Assembly: GCA_030844565.1 (NCBI GenBank)
Contig: JAUUNK010000140.1
Location: forward strand, 1 to 12,670
DNA from: Bacteroides ovatus
GTDB taxonomy: Bacteria; Bacteroidota; Bacteroidia; Bacteroidales; Bacteroidaceae
Length of the DNA stretch: 12,670 bases
Direction of reading: 5' to 3'
Under the pieces are notes generated by a model, which searched no databases, was not told the DNA's origin, and saw only the letters and a list, made by a program, of their open reading frames with translations. Each line of letters begins with the position of its first letter. Positions within the stretch are counted from its first letter, which is position 1. Shown here one piece after another: positions 1 to 6,763 of this stretch. The translations under genes and the position numbers were made by a program.

Positions 1-1
1 T

Positions 2-316
2 ACGATTTATGCACTATTTATCGGAAAAGATGCTTTTTCGGAAATGCTCAGAAATAGATTGGTAAATTCTATTGGAGAAAATTATAGCCAAGGTTTCGCT
101 TTCTGGTTCTTGATCTGTGGAATAATCCTTATCCTTTTGGGGCAAACACTTCAATATTATATCAGAAAAGAACAAAAACCGGCACCGGTATTTTTAGGTT
201 ACTCTATCTTACTGCTTACCATAATCGGTTGTATTATTGAACCTGCCTCTGGTTTCTGGCTCTTTTTGCCGCAAGCAACTATTATTATTTATTCAAATAA
301 AAAAAGAGGAGGGTGA
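2..316 (+). CDS. Small membrane protein, 3' part (DUF6463-like)
   Basis: The reading frame is open from the left edge, so the start lies outside the window; the ATG at 44 is internal. About 104 residues are visible. They contain a hydrophobic stretch (FAFWFLICGIILILLG), a short charged loop (RKEQKPAP), and two more hydrophobic stretches around a Pro-Ala-Ser-Gly-Phe-Trp motif, ending in a basic tail (NKKRGG). This arrangement resembles the small DUF6463 inner-membrane proteins, which have no assigned biochemical function; that match is from memory. The stop lies 20 bases before the left inverted repeat of the insertion sequence, so the gene end seems intact. No terminator is visible between them. 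The membrane location is well supported and the family is tentative. Confidence 0.6.
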   Translation, partial: TIYALFIGKDAFSEMLRNRLVNSIGENYSQGFAFWFLICGIILILLGQTLQYYIRKEQKPAPVFLGYSILLLTIIGCIIEPASGFWLFLPQATIIIYSNKKRGG

Positions 317-335
317 TATCCTTCAATTTTGAAAA

Positions 336-369
336 GAGGGTGTCCGAAAAGGAGGGCACTGAAAAAGTC
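336..369 (+). repeat. Left terminal inverted repeat of the IS1182-type element
   Basis: It matches the reverse complement of 2077-2111 over nearly its full length. The two copies differ only in a 4-5 base segment (aaaa here, caaag in the other copy). Confidence 0.85.
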
Positions 370-470
370 CTTCTACGCCCCTTTCTCTAAAAAGAATGAC
401 AGCATAAGCCCAGTTGACATTGGATCTACGCTGTTTATTTTGTATCTTAGGGTCCCAAAATAATCTTCTT

Positions 471-1914
471 ATGTTATCAACCCAAGAACGTTTAGCATTT
501 AGTGATTATTCAAGTCTTTATGATTTGATAATTCCCCAGGATAATCTATTACGACGTATCAACTCGTTGATTGATTTCTCCTTTGTTTATGATGAGCTCG
601 TTTCTAAATATTACTTGGATAATGGTTGCATAGCTCAAAGCCCCATCCGTATGTTCAAGTATCTACTCTTAAAAACCATTTATGATTTATCTGATGTTGA
701 TGTAGTTGAGCGCTCACGCTATGACATGTCTTTCAAATACTTTTTAGGAATGGTACCTGAGGATGATGTGATAGATGCCAGCTCTCTATGCAAATTCCGC
801 AAGCTCCGCCTCAAAGATATGGATCTTTTGGATCTTTTGATTAACAAGACTGTCACTTTAGCCATAGAGAAAGGCATCATAAAATCCACCTCCGTAATAG
901 TTGATGCCGCACATACAGGCTCACGTGCAAATCCCCATTCCCCTATTGACATATTGAAGTTACGTTCCCAACAGTTGCGTAAAAGCCTTTATGAAGTAGA
1001 TGAAAATATAAAGGATATATTCCAGAGAAAAATACGGATGATATTTTGGAACATGAATTGACTTATACACAGACACTGATGGACACATTAAAGAATCAGG
1101 AAACTTATGCATGCATTCCTAAAGTGAGAGAGAAATTAAATCTCCTGAAAGAGACTTTGGATGACATCTGTGATCATTATACGGTATCTGAAGATGCGCG
1201 TATCGGTCACAAATCCGAAGACAGCTCTTTCTTTGGGTACAAGACCCATATCGGCATGACTGAGGAGCGTATAATAACGGCAGCAGTTATCACTTCAGGT
1301 GAAAAGGGAGATGGTCCCCAACTATCCGCTTTGGTGGAACAAAGTCGAAAGAATGGAATAGATGTACAAACTGTTATCGGTGATTCGGCTTATTCAGGAA
1401 AGGATAATTTGGAGAAGGCTCGTGATGAGCACTTTGAGTTGGTGGCAAAATTGAATCCCAGTATCAGCCAGGGATTCAGAAAAGAAGAAGATAAGTTTGA
1501 TTATAATAAGGATGCCGGTATGTTTGTTTGTCCTGCCGGTTTTATATGGCTATACGTAAAGCAAAACAGGGGAAAAAGAAAGGAGCATGGAATCAGGCAT
1601 ATACTTATTACTTTGATGTGCAGAAGTGTAAATGCTGCTCAAAGCGGGAGGGTTGCTATAAAACGGGAGCAAAATCCAAGACTTATTCTGTACCTATAAA
1701 AACGGATGAGCAGCTACAACAGATAGAGTTTCAACAAATGGAACGATATAAGGAGAAAGCAGCCGAGCGTTATAAGATTGAAGCTAAAAATGCAGAACTT
1801 AAGCAGGTATATGGATACGATAGAGCACAGTCGTATGGGCTCTCATGTATGAACCTGCAAGGAGCAATGACCATCTTCGCCGCAAACCTTAAGAGAATAC
1901 TGAAACTAAGCTGA
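471..1914 (+). pseudogene. IS1182-family transposase, two frameshifts
   Basis: A DDE transposase that would cut and join the element's ends is encoded in three successive frames. Frame 1 runs from ATG 471 (MLSTQERLAFSDYSSLYDLI) to a stop at 1059-1061. The second frame is open from about 1022 to 1699, and the third from about 1528 to 1914. Both changes are -1: one base missing near the CC at 1022-1023 (restored reading DIFPEKNTDD), and one near the T run around 1541-1546 (restored reading PAGFYMAIRKAKQ). The likely catalytic residues remain: Asp at 903-905 (VDAAHTG), Asp at 1382-1384 (GDSAYSG) and Glu at 1780-1782 (KIEAKNAELKQ). An ATG at 414 is in frame but adds 19 unlikely residues. The frameshifts leave it probably inactive; homopolymer sequencing errors are the alternative. 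Confidence 0.85.
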
Positions 1915-1992
1915 AGGAGGGGAAATTCTGCTTATCGGTGGGATAAAATAACCTTTCTAAGGTAAATAGAGGATTATTCCCCCTGATATACG

Positions 1993-2039
1993 AAAAAGTT
2001 GCATGTGAATGAAATCTAGCATTCGCCATGCAACTTTTT
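1993..2039 (+). terminator. Hairpin terminator after the transposase
   Basis: The arms aaaaagttgcatg (1993-2005) and catgcaacttttt (2027-2039) pair perfectly over 13 bases. The stem is extended inside by gaatg/cattc (2007-2011 and 2020-2024). The U tract follows the GC-containing stem. The A/T symmetry means it could also stop transcription entering from the right. Confidence 0.75.
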
Positions 2040-2076
2040 TGCTGATTCATAAAAAAGGTCAAACTAAGAAAAAGGT

Positions 2077-2111
2077 GACTTTTTCAGTGCCCTCCCTTTG
2101 CGGACACCCTC
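2077..2111 (-). repeat. Right terminal inverted repeat of the IS1182-type element
   Basis: Reverse complement of the left end: gagggtgtccg, caaag, ggagggcactgaaaaagtc. Confidence 0.85.
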
Positions 2112-2212
2112 ATGTTCACCAAAAGCTATTCAATGATTCAGAAGAAAAAGAACATAATAGTTTCCCATAGTCTCGGCAAGAATATAGATGATATACAGAA
2201 TTTTTTGTATTG

Positions 2213-2443
2213 CTAATCTAATGGTTCTTGGGGAAGAAAATCTTTAGGACTACAATTCAGAACCTTGGCTATCTCATTGATGTGATTAAAGTTATACTTA
2301 GCGTTAAATCTTGGGCTCTCCACATCACCAATAAATCCCCTGGAAATATTAATGCTATCCGCCAAAACAGCTTGAGAAATACCTAACTCAATCCGTCTTT
2401 CCCTAACCTTATCAATAACATACTGGTCAATCTTGCTAATCAT
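2213..2443 (-). CDS. XRE-family helix-turn-helix regulator
   Basis: This 76-residue protein is essentially one lambda-repressor-like DNA-binding domain. Helix 1 (residues 6-18, IDQYVIDKVRERR) is followed by the helix-turn-helix LGISQAVLADSINISRGFIGDVE (about 20-42) and a closing part NHINEIAKVLNCSPKDFLP. Small proteins of this type ending in CSPKDFLP are frequent in Bacteroides and are usually autoregulators or repressors of a neighbour. The start ATG at 2443 has only a weak upstream purine stretch (gtaggt). It is divergent from the promoter at 2492-2522, which carries a dyad between its boxes; that dyad is a reasonable operator for this protein, though this is inference. No partner toxin gene is visible, so a toxin-antitoxin role is not supported. 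Confidence 0.8.
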   Translation of the reverse strand: MISKIDQYVIDKVRERRIELGISQAVLADSINISRGFIGDVESPRFNAKYNFNHINEIAKVLNCSPKDFLPQEPLD

Positions 2444-2491
2444 ACCTACAAATTAATTAATTTGGTAAAGGAAAGATTATTCAAGAAATTG

Positions 2492-2522
2492 TTTGCACAT
2501 GTATATATGTGTGTTATCTTTG
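2492..2522 (+). promoter_or_regulatory. Bacteroides-type promoter with internal dyad
   Basis: TTTG (2492-2495) and TATCTTTG (2515-2522), an exact TAnnTTTG, are separated by 19 bases. Between them lies the dyad CACAT-gtatat-ATGTG (2496-2511), where a bound repressor would block RNA polymerase. Transcription would begin near 2529 and run rightward, away from the XRE gene. Confidence 0.75.
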
Positions 2523-2528
2523 CATAAT

Positions 2529-2697
2529 CAAAATAGAGGTAACAAAAAGGCGTGGAGAGATAAAACCACTTATAAAACTGGCAAACTTATATTGTTGCTA
2601 ATATGTTGATAGGTCTACTTTATAGATTCAGGCTTAAATAAAGAGGCCGGCCAAAGTAGATAACAAGAGGGTACCTGCAATAGACACCCCCTTTTTT
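2529..2697 (+). ncRNA. Candidate small non-coding RNA
   Basis: A strong promoter is followed after about 170 bases by a terminator hairpin. No reading frame between them is longer than about a dozen codons. The predicted transcript has an 8-base perfect stem, TCTACTTT (2614-2621) with AAAGTAGA (2653-2660), whose 31-base loop contains the palindrome GGCCGGCC, followed by the terminator at 2665-2697. The 5' portion (2529-2610) is A-rich and looks unstructured. It could be an independent small RNA, perhaps regulated by the divergent XRE protein, or the attenuated leader of a gene lost when the insertion sequence and other debris arrived. I do not recognise it as a known RNA family. Confidence 0.45.
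2665..2697 (+). terminator. Rho-independent terminator of the candidate small RNA
   Basis: AAGAGGGT (2665-2672) pairs with ACCCCCTT (2686-2693) with one A-C mismatch around a 13-base loop, followed by an unbroken run of T (2692-2697). Confidence 0.6.
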
Positions 2698-2878
2698 CTT
2701 TGTATAAAGTCCATCACCTAAGACACGAAAATGCAGTAAACACAATCGTTATTGTTGCCACTCGTAACATTGCCATGCTTCTGCCTGAACAAATAGACGA
2801 AATTTCAGAAGAATAATCCTACATAATCAACCTTAAAATTCACATTTTTCTTTTTATACCCCATTCAATTCCACTGTT

Positions 2879-3580
2879 TTATAAAGTGTCCCGTCTTAGG
2901 TATTTATGCGTCCAAGGACAATGTACAAGACATTTCAGGCAGGTACTGCAGCTATATACGTCAATTATTTCGTCTCTTGGAGTTGTTATAGTCCAAGTCG
3001 TTCCTTTTAATACTTTTTTCTCGCATATATCTCTACAAATGTTGCAATTACCACACTTAGGTAAAAGTGGTTCATGGGATTCTGTGTCTAAGGGTGCGTT
3101 AGTTAAAACTGTACCCAGACATTGTGCCGCACCATATTGAGGAGTAATAAATAAATTGTTTTTTCCAATCCATCCTAATCCGCTAAGTACTGCTACAGTT
3201 TTATTGGGCAAAAGAGATTGCTTATGTGCTACATCAAATTTCCCTTCGGCAATAAGGCTTGCATCAGACTGTGAAAAAGCCTTATATCCTTTTTGAATAA
3301 GAAAGTCTGCAATTTGATCGGATAAGTCTCCTGCTTTTTGTTCAGTAAGGGAATATTCATCGTCATCAAAATTGAAATTATCCTCTATTCGTGCTTTCAC
3401 ATAATCAGGGGTGTTAAATACCTCTTTCACATAAGGAGTTGTTAACGGAAGTACAAAAACAATAGCATTCGGGAATTGCCTGTTTTGCATTTCAGTTAAG
3501 TGTGATATATCAACAAATCGAACGAGCTTCGCTCCTAGGTTAATTAATTTATTTTCTATTTCTTCGTTCAAGTATTTCAT
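2879..3580 (-). CDS. Epoxyqueuosine reductase-like double [4Fe-4S] protein
   Basis: This 233-residue protein is related to the QueG family (a cobalamin-dependent reductase in tRNA queuosine synthesis) and to reductive dehalogenases, but it is clearly shorter than QueG (usually over 300 residues). Two ferredoxin-type clusters are complete: Cys176-x2-Cys179-x2-Cys182-x3-Cys186 and Cys211-x2-Cys214-x2-Cys217-x3-Cys221-Pro. Upstream is the family signature LGWIGKNNLFITPQYGAAQC (135-154). There is no signal peptide, so it is probably cytoplasmic. Its ATG overlaps the TGA of the preceding regulator gene (ATGA), so the two are translationally coupled. This suggests that the regulator controls it or shares its signal. 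True QueG activity is unlikely given the length; an electron-transfer or small-molecule reductase role is inference. Confidence 0.8.
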   Translation of the reverse strand: MKYLNEEIENKLINLGAKLVRFVDISHLTEMQNRQFPNAIVFVLPLTTPYVKEVFNTPDYVKARIEDNFNFDDDEYSLTEQKAGDLSDQIADFLIQKGYKAFSQSDASLIAEGKFDVAHKQSLLPNKTVAVLSGLGWIGKNNLFITPQYGAAQCLGTVLTNAPLDTESHEPLLPKCGNCNICRDICEKKVLKGTTWTITTPRDEIIDVYSCSTCLKCLVHCPWTHKYLRRDTL

Positions 3581-4704
3581 ATTTCTTTCTTTGCAATAGG
3601 GATATAAATATCCGTAACTAATTCTGAAACCGGAGTCTTTTCGGATGTATTGATATAAGTTTCAAAAGTGAATGGCTCTCGCAAGGAATAATCACTTGCA
3701 GGCAACCAGTCAAGGTAAATATAGCGATACACTCTATTTAGCTCATGATATAATCCTTTAAAACGAAATATAGCATATCTTCCCGCAGGGATTTCATAAA
3801 TGCCAAAACCCTTAGGAGGGGTAAATGATTGCGGCAATGTGACTCCAACCATAAAACGGCTTTGCTCTTCAAGGGTGATAAAAGGATAATCAAGAGTCAG
3901 ACTCACGTATTTACATCCTGTCGATGTTAATTTATAGCTTTCAGAAAATTGTAACAACTGCTTCCATAAAATAGAAAAGCTACGGCTCACGTTATGCGTC
4001 CTTTCTAATTTTAAATAGGCAATCCGTATAGCAGGAACTCTTTCAATACTTGGTTCAATTTGTATAGGATTCTTTCCTTCAGGGCAAACATTTGAATGCC
4101 TTTTACGAAATTGCGGTATAGAACAATTAAAATAGCCTTTGAATGCCCTTGAAAGCGTATGTTTATTCTGATAATTGATTTGACCAAGAAGCTTGGAGAC
4201 ACTTATATCTGTTGATATTAACTTAAAAGCGATATACTCCAATCTTAAGCGTTGGATGTATTTTCCCAGACTATCGCCGCAGACAGCTTTGAAAAGCCGA
4301 CGGAAATGATAGTTAGAAATACCTACCATTTGGGATAGTTTTTCAGAATCAAGGTTGTCAAACAGATGACAGTTGATGTATTCCTGAACCCTTACCACCA
4401 ATTCATATTGTATGTGAGCGGTATTGATTTTTTGCTTCCATCTCTTGATTTCCGGCAATCGTTTGGACATAATTTCCCTCAATTCCGATGAAGTATAGCT
4501 TATCCCCACCTCTTTATAATATTCTTCGGGGAAAAGTCCCCAAAGATAGATGAGATAATCCATTGAGAAGTCATACAACTTAATTCCATTTTTCAGGCAG
4601 TAGTCGCAATATTCCTCATTCTGCCCTTCCTTAAGATCACCATAATCTATATCTAAGGGTATTCCGCAAGTCTGGCAATATTTTGTTTCAGCATTGATTT
4701 TCAT
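3577..4704 (-). CDS. AraC-family regulator with zinc ribbon and GyrI-like domain
   Basis: The start is placed at ATG 4704, 22 codons inside the longest frame. That ATG has GGAGAG just upstream, and a TAACTTTG -7 box lies inside the longer version. The resulting 375-residue protein has three parts. The first is an N-terminal zinc ribbon (YCQTCG and YCDYC; Cys10, 13, 33, 36). The second is an AraC double helix-turn-helix at about residues 103-202 (LSQMVGISNYHFRRLFKAVC, then INYQNKHTLSRAFKGYFNCS). The third is a GyrI/SbmC-like ligand-binding domain from about 217 to the end (VPAIRIAYLKLERTH, GIYEIPAGRYAIFRFKG). Such proteins are MarA/Rob-type activators that sense small molecules. Its stop overlaps the start of the Fe-S protein gene by 4 bases, so the pair is an operon. 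Confidence 0.85.
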   Translation of the reverse strand: MKINAETKYCQTCGIPLDIDYGDLKEGQNEEYCDYCLKNGIKLYDFSMDYLIYLWGLFPEEYYKEVGISYTSSELREIMSKRLPEIKRWKQKINTAHIQYELVVRVQEYINCHLFDNLDSEKLSQMVGISNYHFRRLFKAVCGDSLGKYIQRLRLEYIAFKLISTDISVSKLLGQINYQNKHTLSRAFKGYFNCSIPQFRKRHSNVCPEGKNPIQIEPSIERVPAIRIAYLKLERTHNVSRSFSILWKQLLQFSESYKLTSTGCKYVSLTLDYPFITLEEQSRFMVGVTLPQSFTPPKGFGIYEIPAGRYAIFRFKGLYHELNRVYRYIYLDWLPASDYSLREPFTFETYINTSEKTPVSELVTDIYIPIAKKEI

Positions 4705-4724
4705 AAACTCTCCATTATTGAGTG

Positions 4725-4732
4725 CAAAGTTA
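4725..4732 (-). promoter_or_regulatory. -7 box of the regulator/Fe-S protein operon
   Basis: TAACTTTG, an exact TAnnTTTG on the minus strand, lies about 20 bases upstream of the chosen ATG. No good -33 box is seen at the usual distance, which fits an activator-dependent or autoregulated promoter. Confidence 0.5.
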
Positions 4733-4897
4733 CTCAATATGTTATGCAAAAAGTTACCATAAATAGCCATCTTTTGTTTTTTAACTGCAAGAATATACCT
4801 TTTATAGGCTTATCAATAGATACAATTATAATCTTCTCATAACCTTTCACATGGCATTGCACCCCATATTTTAAGATAATTGAGAATGGCATTTGGC

Positions 4898-5059
4898 TTA
4901 GCCTACCTCGTTGATTACCTCATTGACACAAAAATCACGAACTTTTAGACCGCTACTCTCGTAACGGGAATAGATGGATTCAAACTCTTTAAGATTCCAC
5001 ATAGCTTTTTTGTGGTAAAGGTAGAACGAAACAAAGAAAGGGAGAAGACGGGGTTCACC
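4898..5059 (-). pseudogene. Truncated IS66-type accessory gene (tnpA-like) with element end
   Basis: On the minus strand, ATG 5002 opens a 34-codon frame, MWNLKEFESIYSRYESSGLK, followed by VRDFCVNEVINEVG and a stop. This resembles the N-terminal helix-turn-helix of IS66-family TnpA accessory proteins (a pattern like F..Y.RY..SGL.VRDFC.NE). Those proteins are normally over 100 residues, so most of it is missing. Upstream, GTGAACCCCGTCTTCTCCC (5059 to 5041) looks like an element terminus. No tnpB or tnpC is present. The family assignment is from memory and moderate. Confidence 0.45.
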
Positions 5060-5195
5060 GAATGCTTACCTTCCACAACCATTTAATGTGGTATAGCGCA
5101 TGCCACCCTATAATTTGTTTGCTTTCCTTTCCTGAACTTTGCTTCATCAATCGATTAGTAATCATTTATATATAACCTGAAAAATAAAGCAAATT

Positions 5196-5339
5196 ATGTA
5201 TACGGATAATTACGGGTTCAAAGAGGGAATGAAAAAGCTATTTGATAAACTGGAAGAAGTAAGCAAAAATGTAAAGTCATTACAGACCAATCCCGAAGTA
5301 ATGCCAATAGTACATTGTTTCAAGTTGCAAAGCAAGTGA
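5196..5339 (+). pseudogene. N-terminal fragment of a helix-turn-helix protein
   Basis: The ATG at 5196 opens 47 codons: MYTDNYGFKEGMKKLFDKLE, then EVSKNVKSLQTNPEVMP, then unrelated residues to the stop. The first 37 residues resemble the coiled N-terminus of small Bacteroides excisionase-like helix-turn-helix proteins of about 95-100 residues, found in conjugative and other mobile elements. The DNA-binding half, which would normally follow the MP, is absent. The break near 5305-5310 is a candidate boundary of a later insertion or deletion. The identification is from memory. Confidence 0.5.
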
Positions 5340-5392
5340 CTTGTTCTCTGCAAAGTTAAAATGAAGTTTCTTATTAGCTGATTATTTTAATA

Positions 5393-5414
5393 TTGAATGA
5401 ATGTCCTTATTCAA
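5393..5414 (-). terminator. Possible weak hairpin after the endonuclease gene
   Basis: TTGAAT and ATTCAA (5393-5398, 5409-5414) can form a 6-base stem just past the stop of the minus-strand gene. It is AT-rich with only short T runs after it, so it would be a weak terminator at best. Confidence 0.25.
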
Positions 5415-5422
5415 CTAAAATT

Positions 5423-6316
5423 TCATATACTTTTTACATCTTTGTGCAAATAATTTCCCAATTCATGAAAATTGTTCTTATTTATTTTTAGAGTAGTCAA
5501 CAAACTCCTTATCTTAGTACCTATAACATCCCCTTTTACTGATAGTGGCTTTTCAAACCCTAGTTTCCCTTGAAGTTTCCCATCTTTATCTAAAAACCAA
5601 TCAACATATACAGCCAGAGCCCTGTTTCCCTCCCATTTATTTTCTTTCACCCTGTAATTTAAGGCCTTACAAACAAAATATATTTTTTGAACCTTTGCAA
5701 ATGCTTCAATTGGCTGCATTTTTGCTATATAATAATCTAAATTTTGCTCTTCTTTATCAACTGTGATTATATAATTAGCCACTCCGGAATTTGCAATGAT
5801 TTGACCATTAACACTACAGTTTTTCTTATCTAAACTCAGATTAGTGCCTGCATATATATCTATTTTTTGCTGTTCTGTCAAATCTATAATGCCGCATTTC
5901 TCTCCCCCTATCTTATTTATAAATTCAAACCTCCAGCCCATTTTTAAACATAAAGCTTTTGTTCTCTTATAAGAATTAAAGTACACAAGATAGTCTTCCT
6001 CAAAAGACTTTTTGATTTTTGTAATACTTTTCTCAATAATAGCTTGAGCGTCATCTCCTAAAATCTTAATAGCCCTATCCAAACCAATCTTATTTTCCAA
6101 AAAATCAGCATTATTTTGTTTAACTGATATTTTAAACTCTTTTTTATTGCGCATTTTATCTTGTGCTAATACATATACATCGGTCTTGCATTCTCCCTTA
6201 GAAGGCACAGGTTTACCACATCTTAGCACCACATATTCTCTACCCTCATAACTAAAATTTCTTACTTGCAAAAACAAGTCTCTTATCTTGCGTTCAGTTT
6301 CTCCAAAATGACTCAT
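5423..6316 (-). CDS. Probable type II restriction endonuclease
   Basis: I do not recognise the exact family of this 297-residue protein. It sits in the place of a restriction gene: its ATG overlaps the stop of a small controller-type XRE gene (ATGA), and a cytosine methyltransferase gene lies just upstream. Residues 44-50 (KTDVYVL) and 59-67 (KEFKISVKQ) have the spacing of a PD-(D/E)xK nuclease core, with Asp46 and a Glu/Ser-x-Lys strand (Glu60-Phe-Lys62 or Ser64-Val-Lys66). The core is followed by NNADFLENK, a pattern seen in nuclease domains. The later part includes a Cys/Gly-rich segment (IGGEKCGII) and a basic C-terminus. It has no signal peptide or membrane segment. Expected role: cutting unmodified foreign DNA at the site protected by a neighbouring methylase. 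The function is inferred from context plus a partial motif. Confidence 0.6.
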   Translation of the reverse strand: MSHFGETERKIRDLFLQVRNFSYEGREYVVLRCGKPVPSKGECKTDVYVLAQDKMRNKKEFKISVKQNNADFLENKIGLDRAIKILGDDAQAIIEKSITKIKKSFEEDYLVYFNSYKRTKALCLKMGWRFEFINKIGGEKCGIIDLTEQQKIDIYAGTNLSLDKKNCSVNGQIIANSGVANYIITVDKEEQNLDYYIAKMQPIEAFAKVQKIYFVCKALNYRVKENKWEGNRALAVYVDWFLDKDGKLQGKLGFEKPLSVKGDVIGTKIRSLLTTLKINKNNFHELGNYLHKDVKSI

Positions 6317-6522
6317 ATTTCTTCTAATAGTTTTGTTAATGGCACATTTAAGGCTTTTGCTATTTTCTCTGCAACAGTTAATGAAACATTACGCTTTCCA
6401 TTTTCAATGTCTGGAAGATACGTTCTATCTATGTTAGCCATATTAGCTAACTTTTCTTGTGAAAGATTTAATGCTATACGTTTTTCTCTCACTCTTATAC
6501 CAAAAATCTTATTGATATTCAT
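6313..6522 (-). CDS. Controller-type XRE regulator (C protein)
   Basis: This is a 69-residue helix-turn-helix protein. The longer version starts at a TTG at 6552; I chose ATG 6522 (MNINKIFGIRVREKRIALNL) because it matches the usual start of C proteins and avoids TTG. The helix-turn-helix SQEKLANMANIDRTYLPDIE is the typical C-protein sequence, followed by NGKRNVSLTVAEKIAKALNV. C proteins bind upstream of their own gene, first activating and then repressing the C-R operon. This delays endonuclease production until methylation is complete. The 4-base overlap with the downstream nuclease-like gene is the standard C-R arrangement. Confidence 0.85.
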   Translation of the reverse strand: MNINKIFGIRVREKRIALNLSQEKLANMANIDRTYLPDIENGKRNVSLTVAEKIAKALNVPLTKLLEEI

Positions 6523-6550
6523 AATTTTACAAAAATCTTCATTTCTTGGC

Positions 6551-6576
6551 AATTACACAACGGACTATTGTCTACA
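6551..6576 (-). promoter_or_regulatory. Possible C-box operator
   Basis: The minus strand upstream of the controller gene reads AGACAATAGTCCGTTGTGTA. It contains the dyad GAC-aata-GTC and the run ATAGTCCGT. Operators of C proteins such as C.Esp1396I contain GACT-n3-AGTC repeats with a central AGTCCGTG (from memory). Only one half is well preserved, so this is a candidate only. Confidence 0.35.
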
Positions 6577-6600
6577 ATCCTAGAAATTTCTAATTGAAAG

Positions 6601-6621
6601 ATGATATGCATGTTGTATCAT
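6601..6621. promoter_or_regulatory. Dyad upstream of the controller gene
   Basis: ATGATA and TATCAT are perfect arms 9 bases apart. On the minus strand the dyad lies between a TTTG and a poorer -7 candidate (catctttc), the place where a repressor or activator would act on the C-R operon. Confidence 0.3.
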
Positions 6622-6763
6622 TACAAATAACCTATATACATCAAAATAAATGAAGATGGTAAAAAAGGTCTTCTCTCTGAAGCGAAAGGAGAATTTTGAT
6701 AGGCAATGATATACGAAGCCGAAAAGACAAGAGGTAGTTACATAAAGAGAAAATTACTATTTC

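Larger units (their letters stand above)
336..2111 (+). mobile_element. IS1182-type insertion sequence, degenerate
   Basis: The ends are long inverted repeats. The left end at 336-369 reads gagggtgtccg, then a short variable stretch, then ggagggcactgaaaaagtc. The right end at 2077-2111 is its reverse complement, with one extra base in the variable stretch. Between them lies one transposase gene in three frames and, after it, a strong hairpin terminator. The length (about 1.78 kb) and the single long DDE transposase fit the IS1182 group common in Bacteroides. The flanking bases (gaaaa on the left, atgtt on the right) show no target-site duplication of 4 bases or more. This suggests that one flank was rearranged or that recombination between copies occurred. 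Confidence 0.8.
4771..5422. other. Gene-poor debris region
   Basis: No intact gene is visible in these 650 bases. They hold a fragment of an IS66-type accessory gene with its probable element end (4898-5059), a 47-codon N-terminal fragment of a helix-turn-helix protein (5196-5339), and a stray minus-strand TAACTTTG (5351-5358). The region forms the left edge of the restriction-modification locus and looks like an accumulation of old insertions and deletions. Confidence 0.6.

Noticed and set aside
1022..1550. Programmed -1 frameshifting in the transposase
   Set aside because: There is no A6G or similar slippery run at the first break, IS1182 transposases are normally a single frame, and two breaks in one gene favour decay or sequencing error.
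2112..2216. 34-codon plus-strand frame starting right after the insertion sequence
   Set aside because: The ATG abuts the inverted repeat, there is no ribosome binding site, and the peptide is not recognisable; it runs into the XRE gene end.
2213..2697. Type III-like toxin-antitoxin system (protein plus RNA)
   Set aside because: The RNA has no tandem repeats and the protein is a DNA-binding domain, not a ToxN-like nuclease.
2699..2816. 38-codon plus-strand frame ending IAMLLPEQIDEISEE
   Set aside because: It has only a TTG start right after the terminator and no recognisable domain; possibly a gene tail, but not supportable.
4011..4202. 63-codon minus-strand frame inside the AraC-type gene
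   Set aside because: It is an alternative frame of the regulator with no features of its own.
5351..5358. Minus-strand TAACTTTG as a promoter
   Set aside because: It points into debris with no gene, and no -33 box was confirmed.
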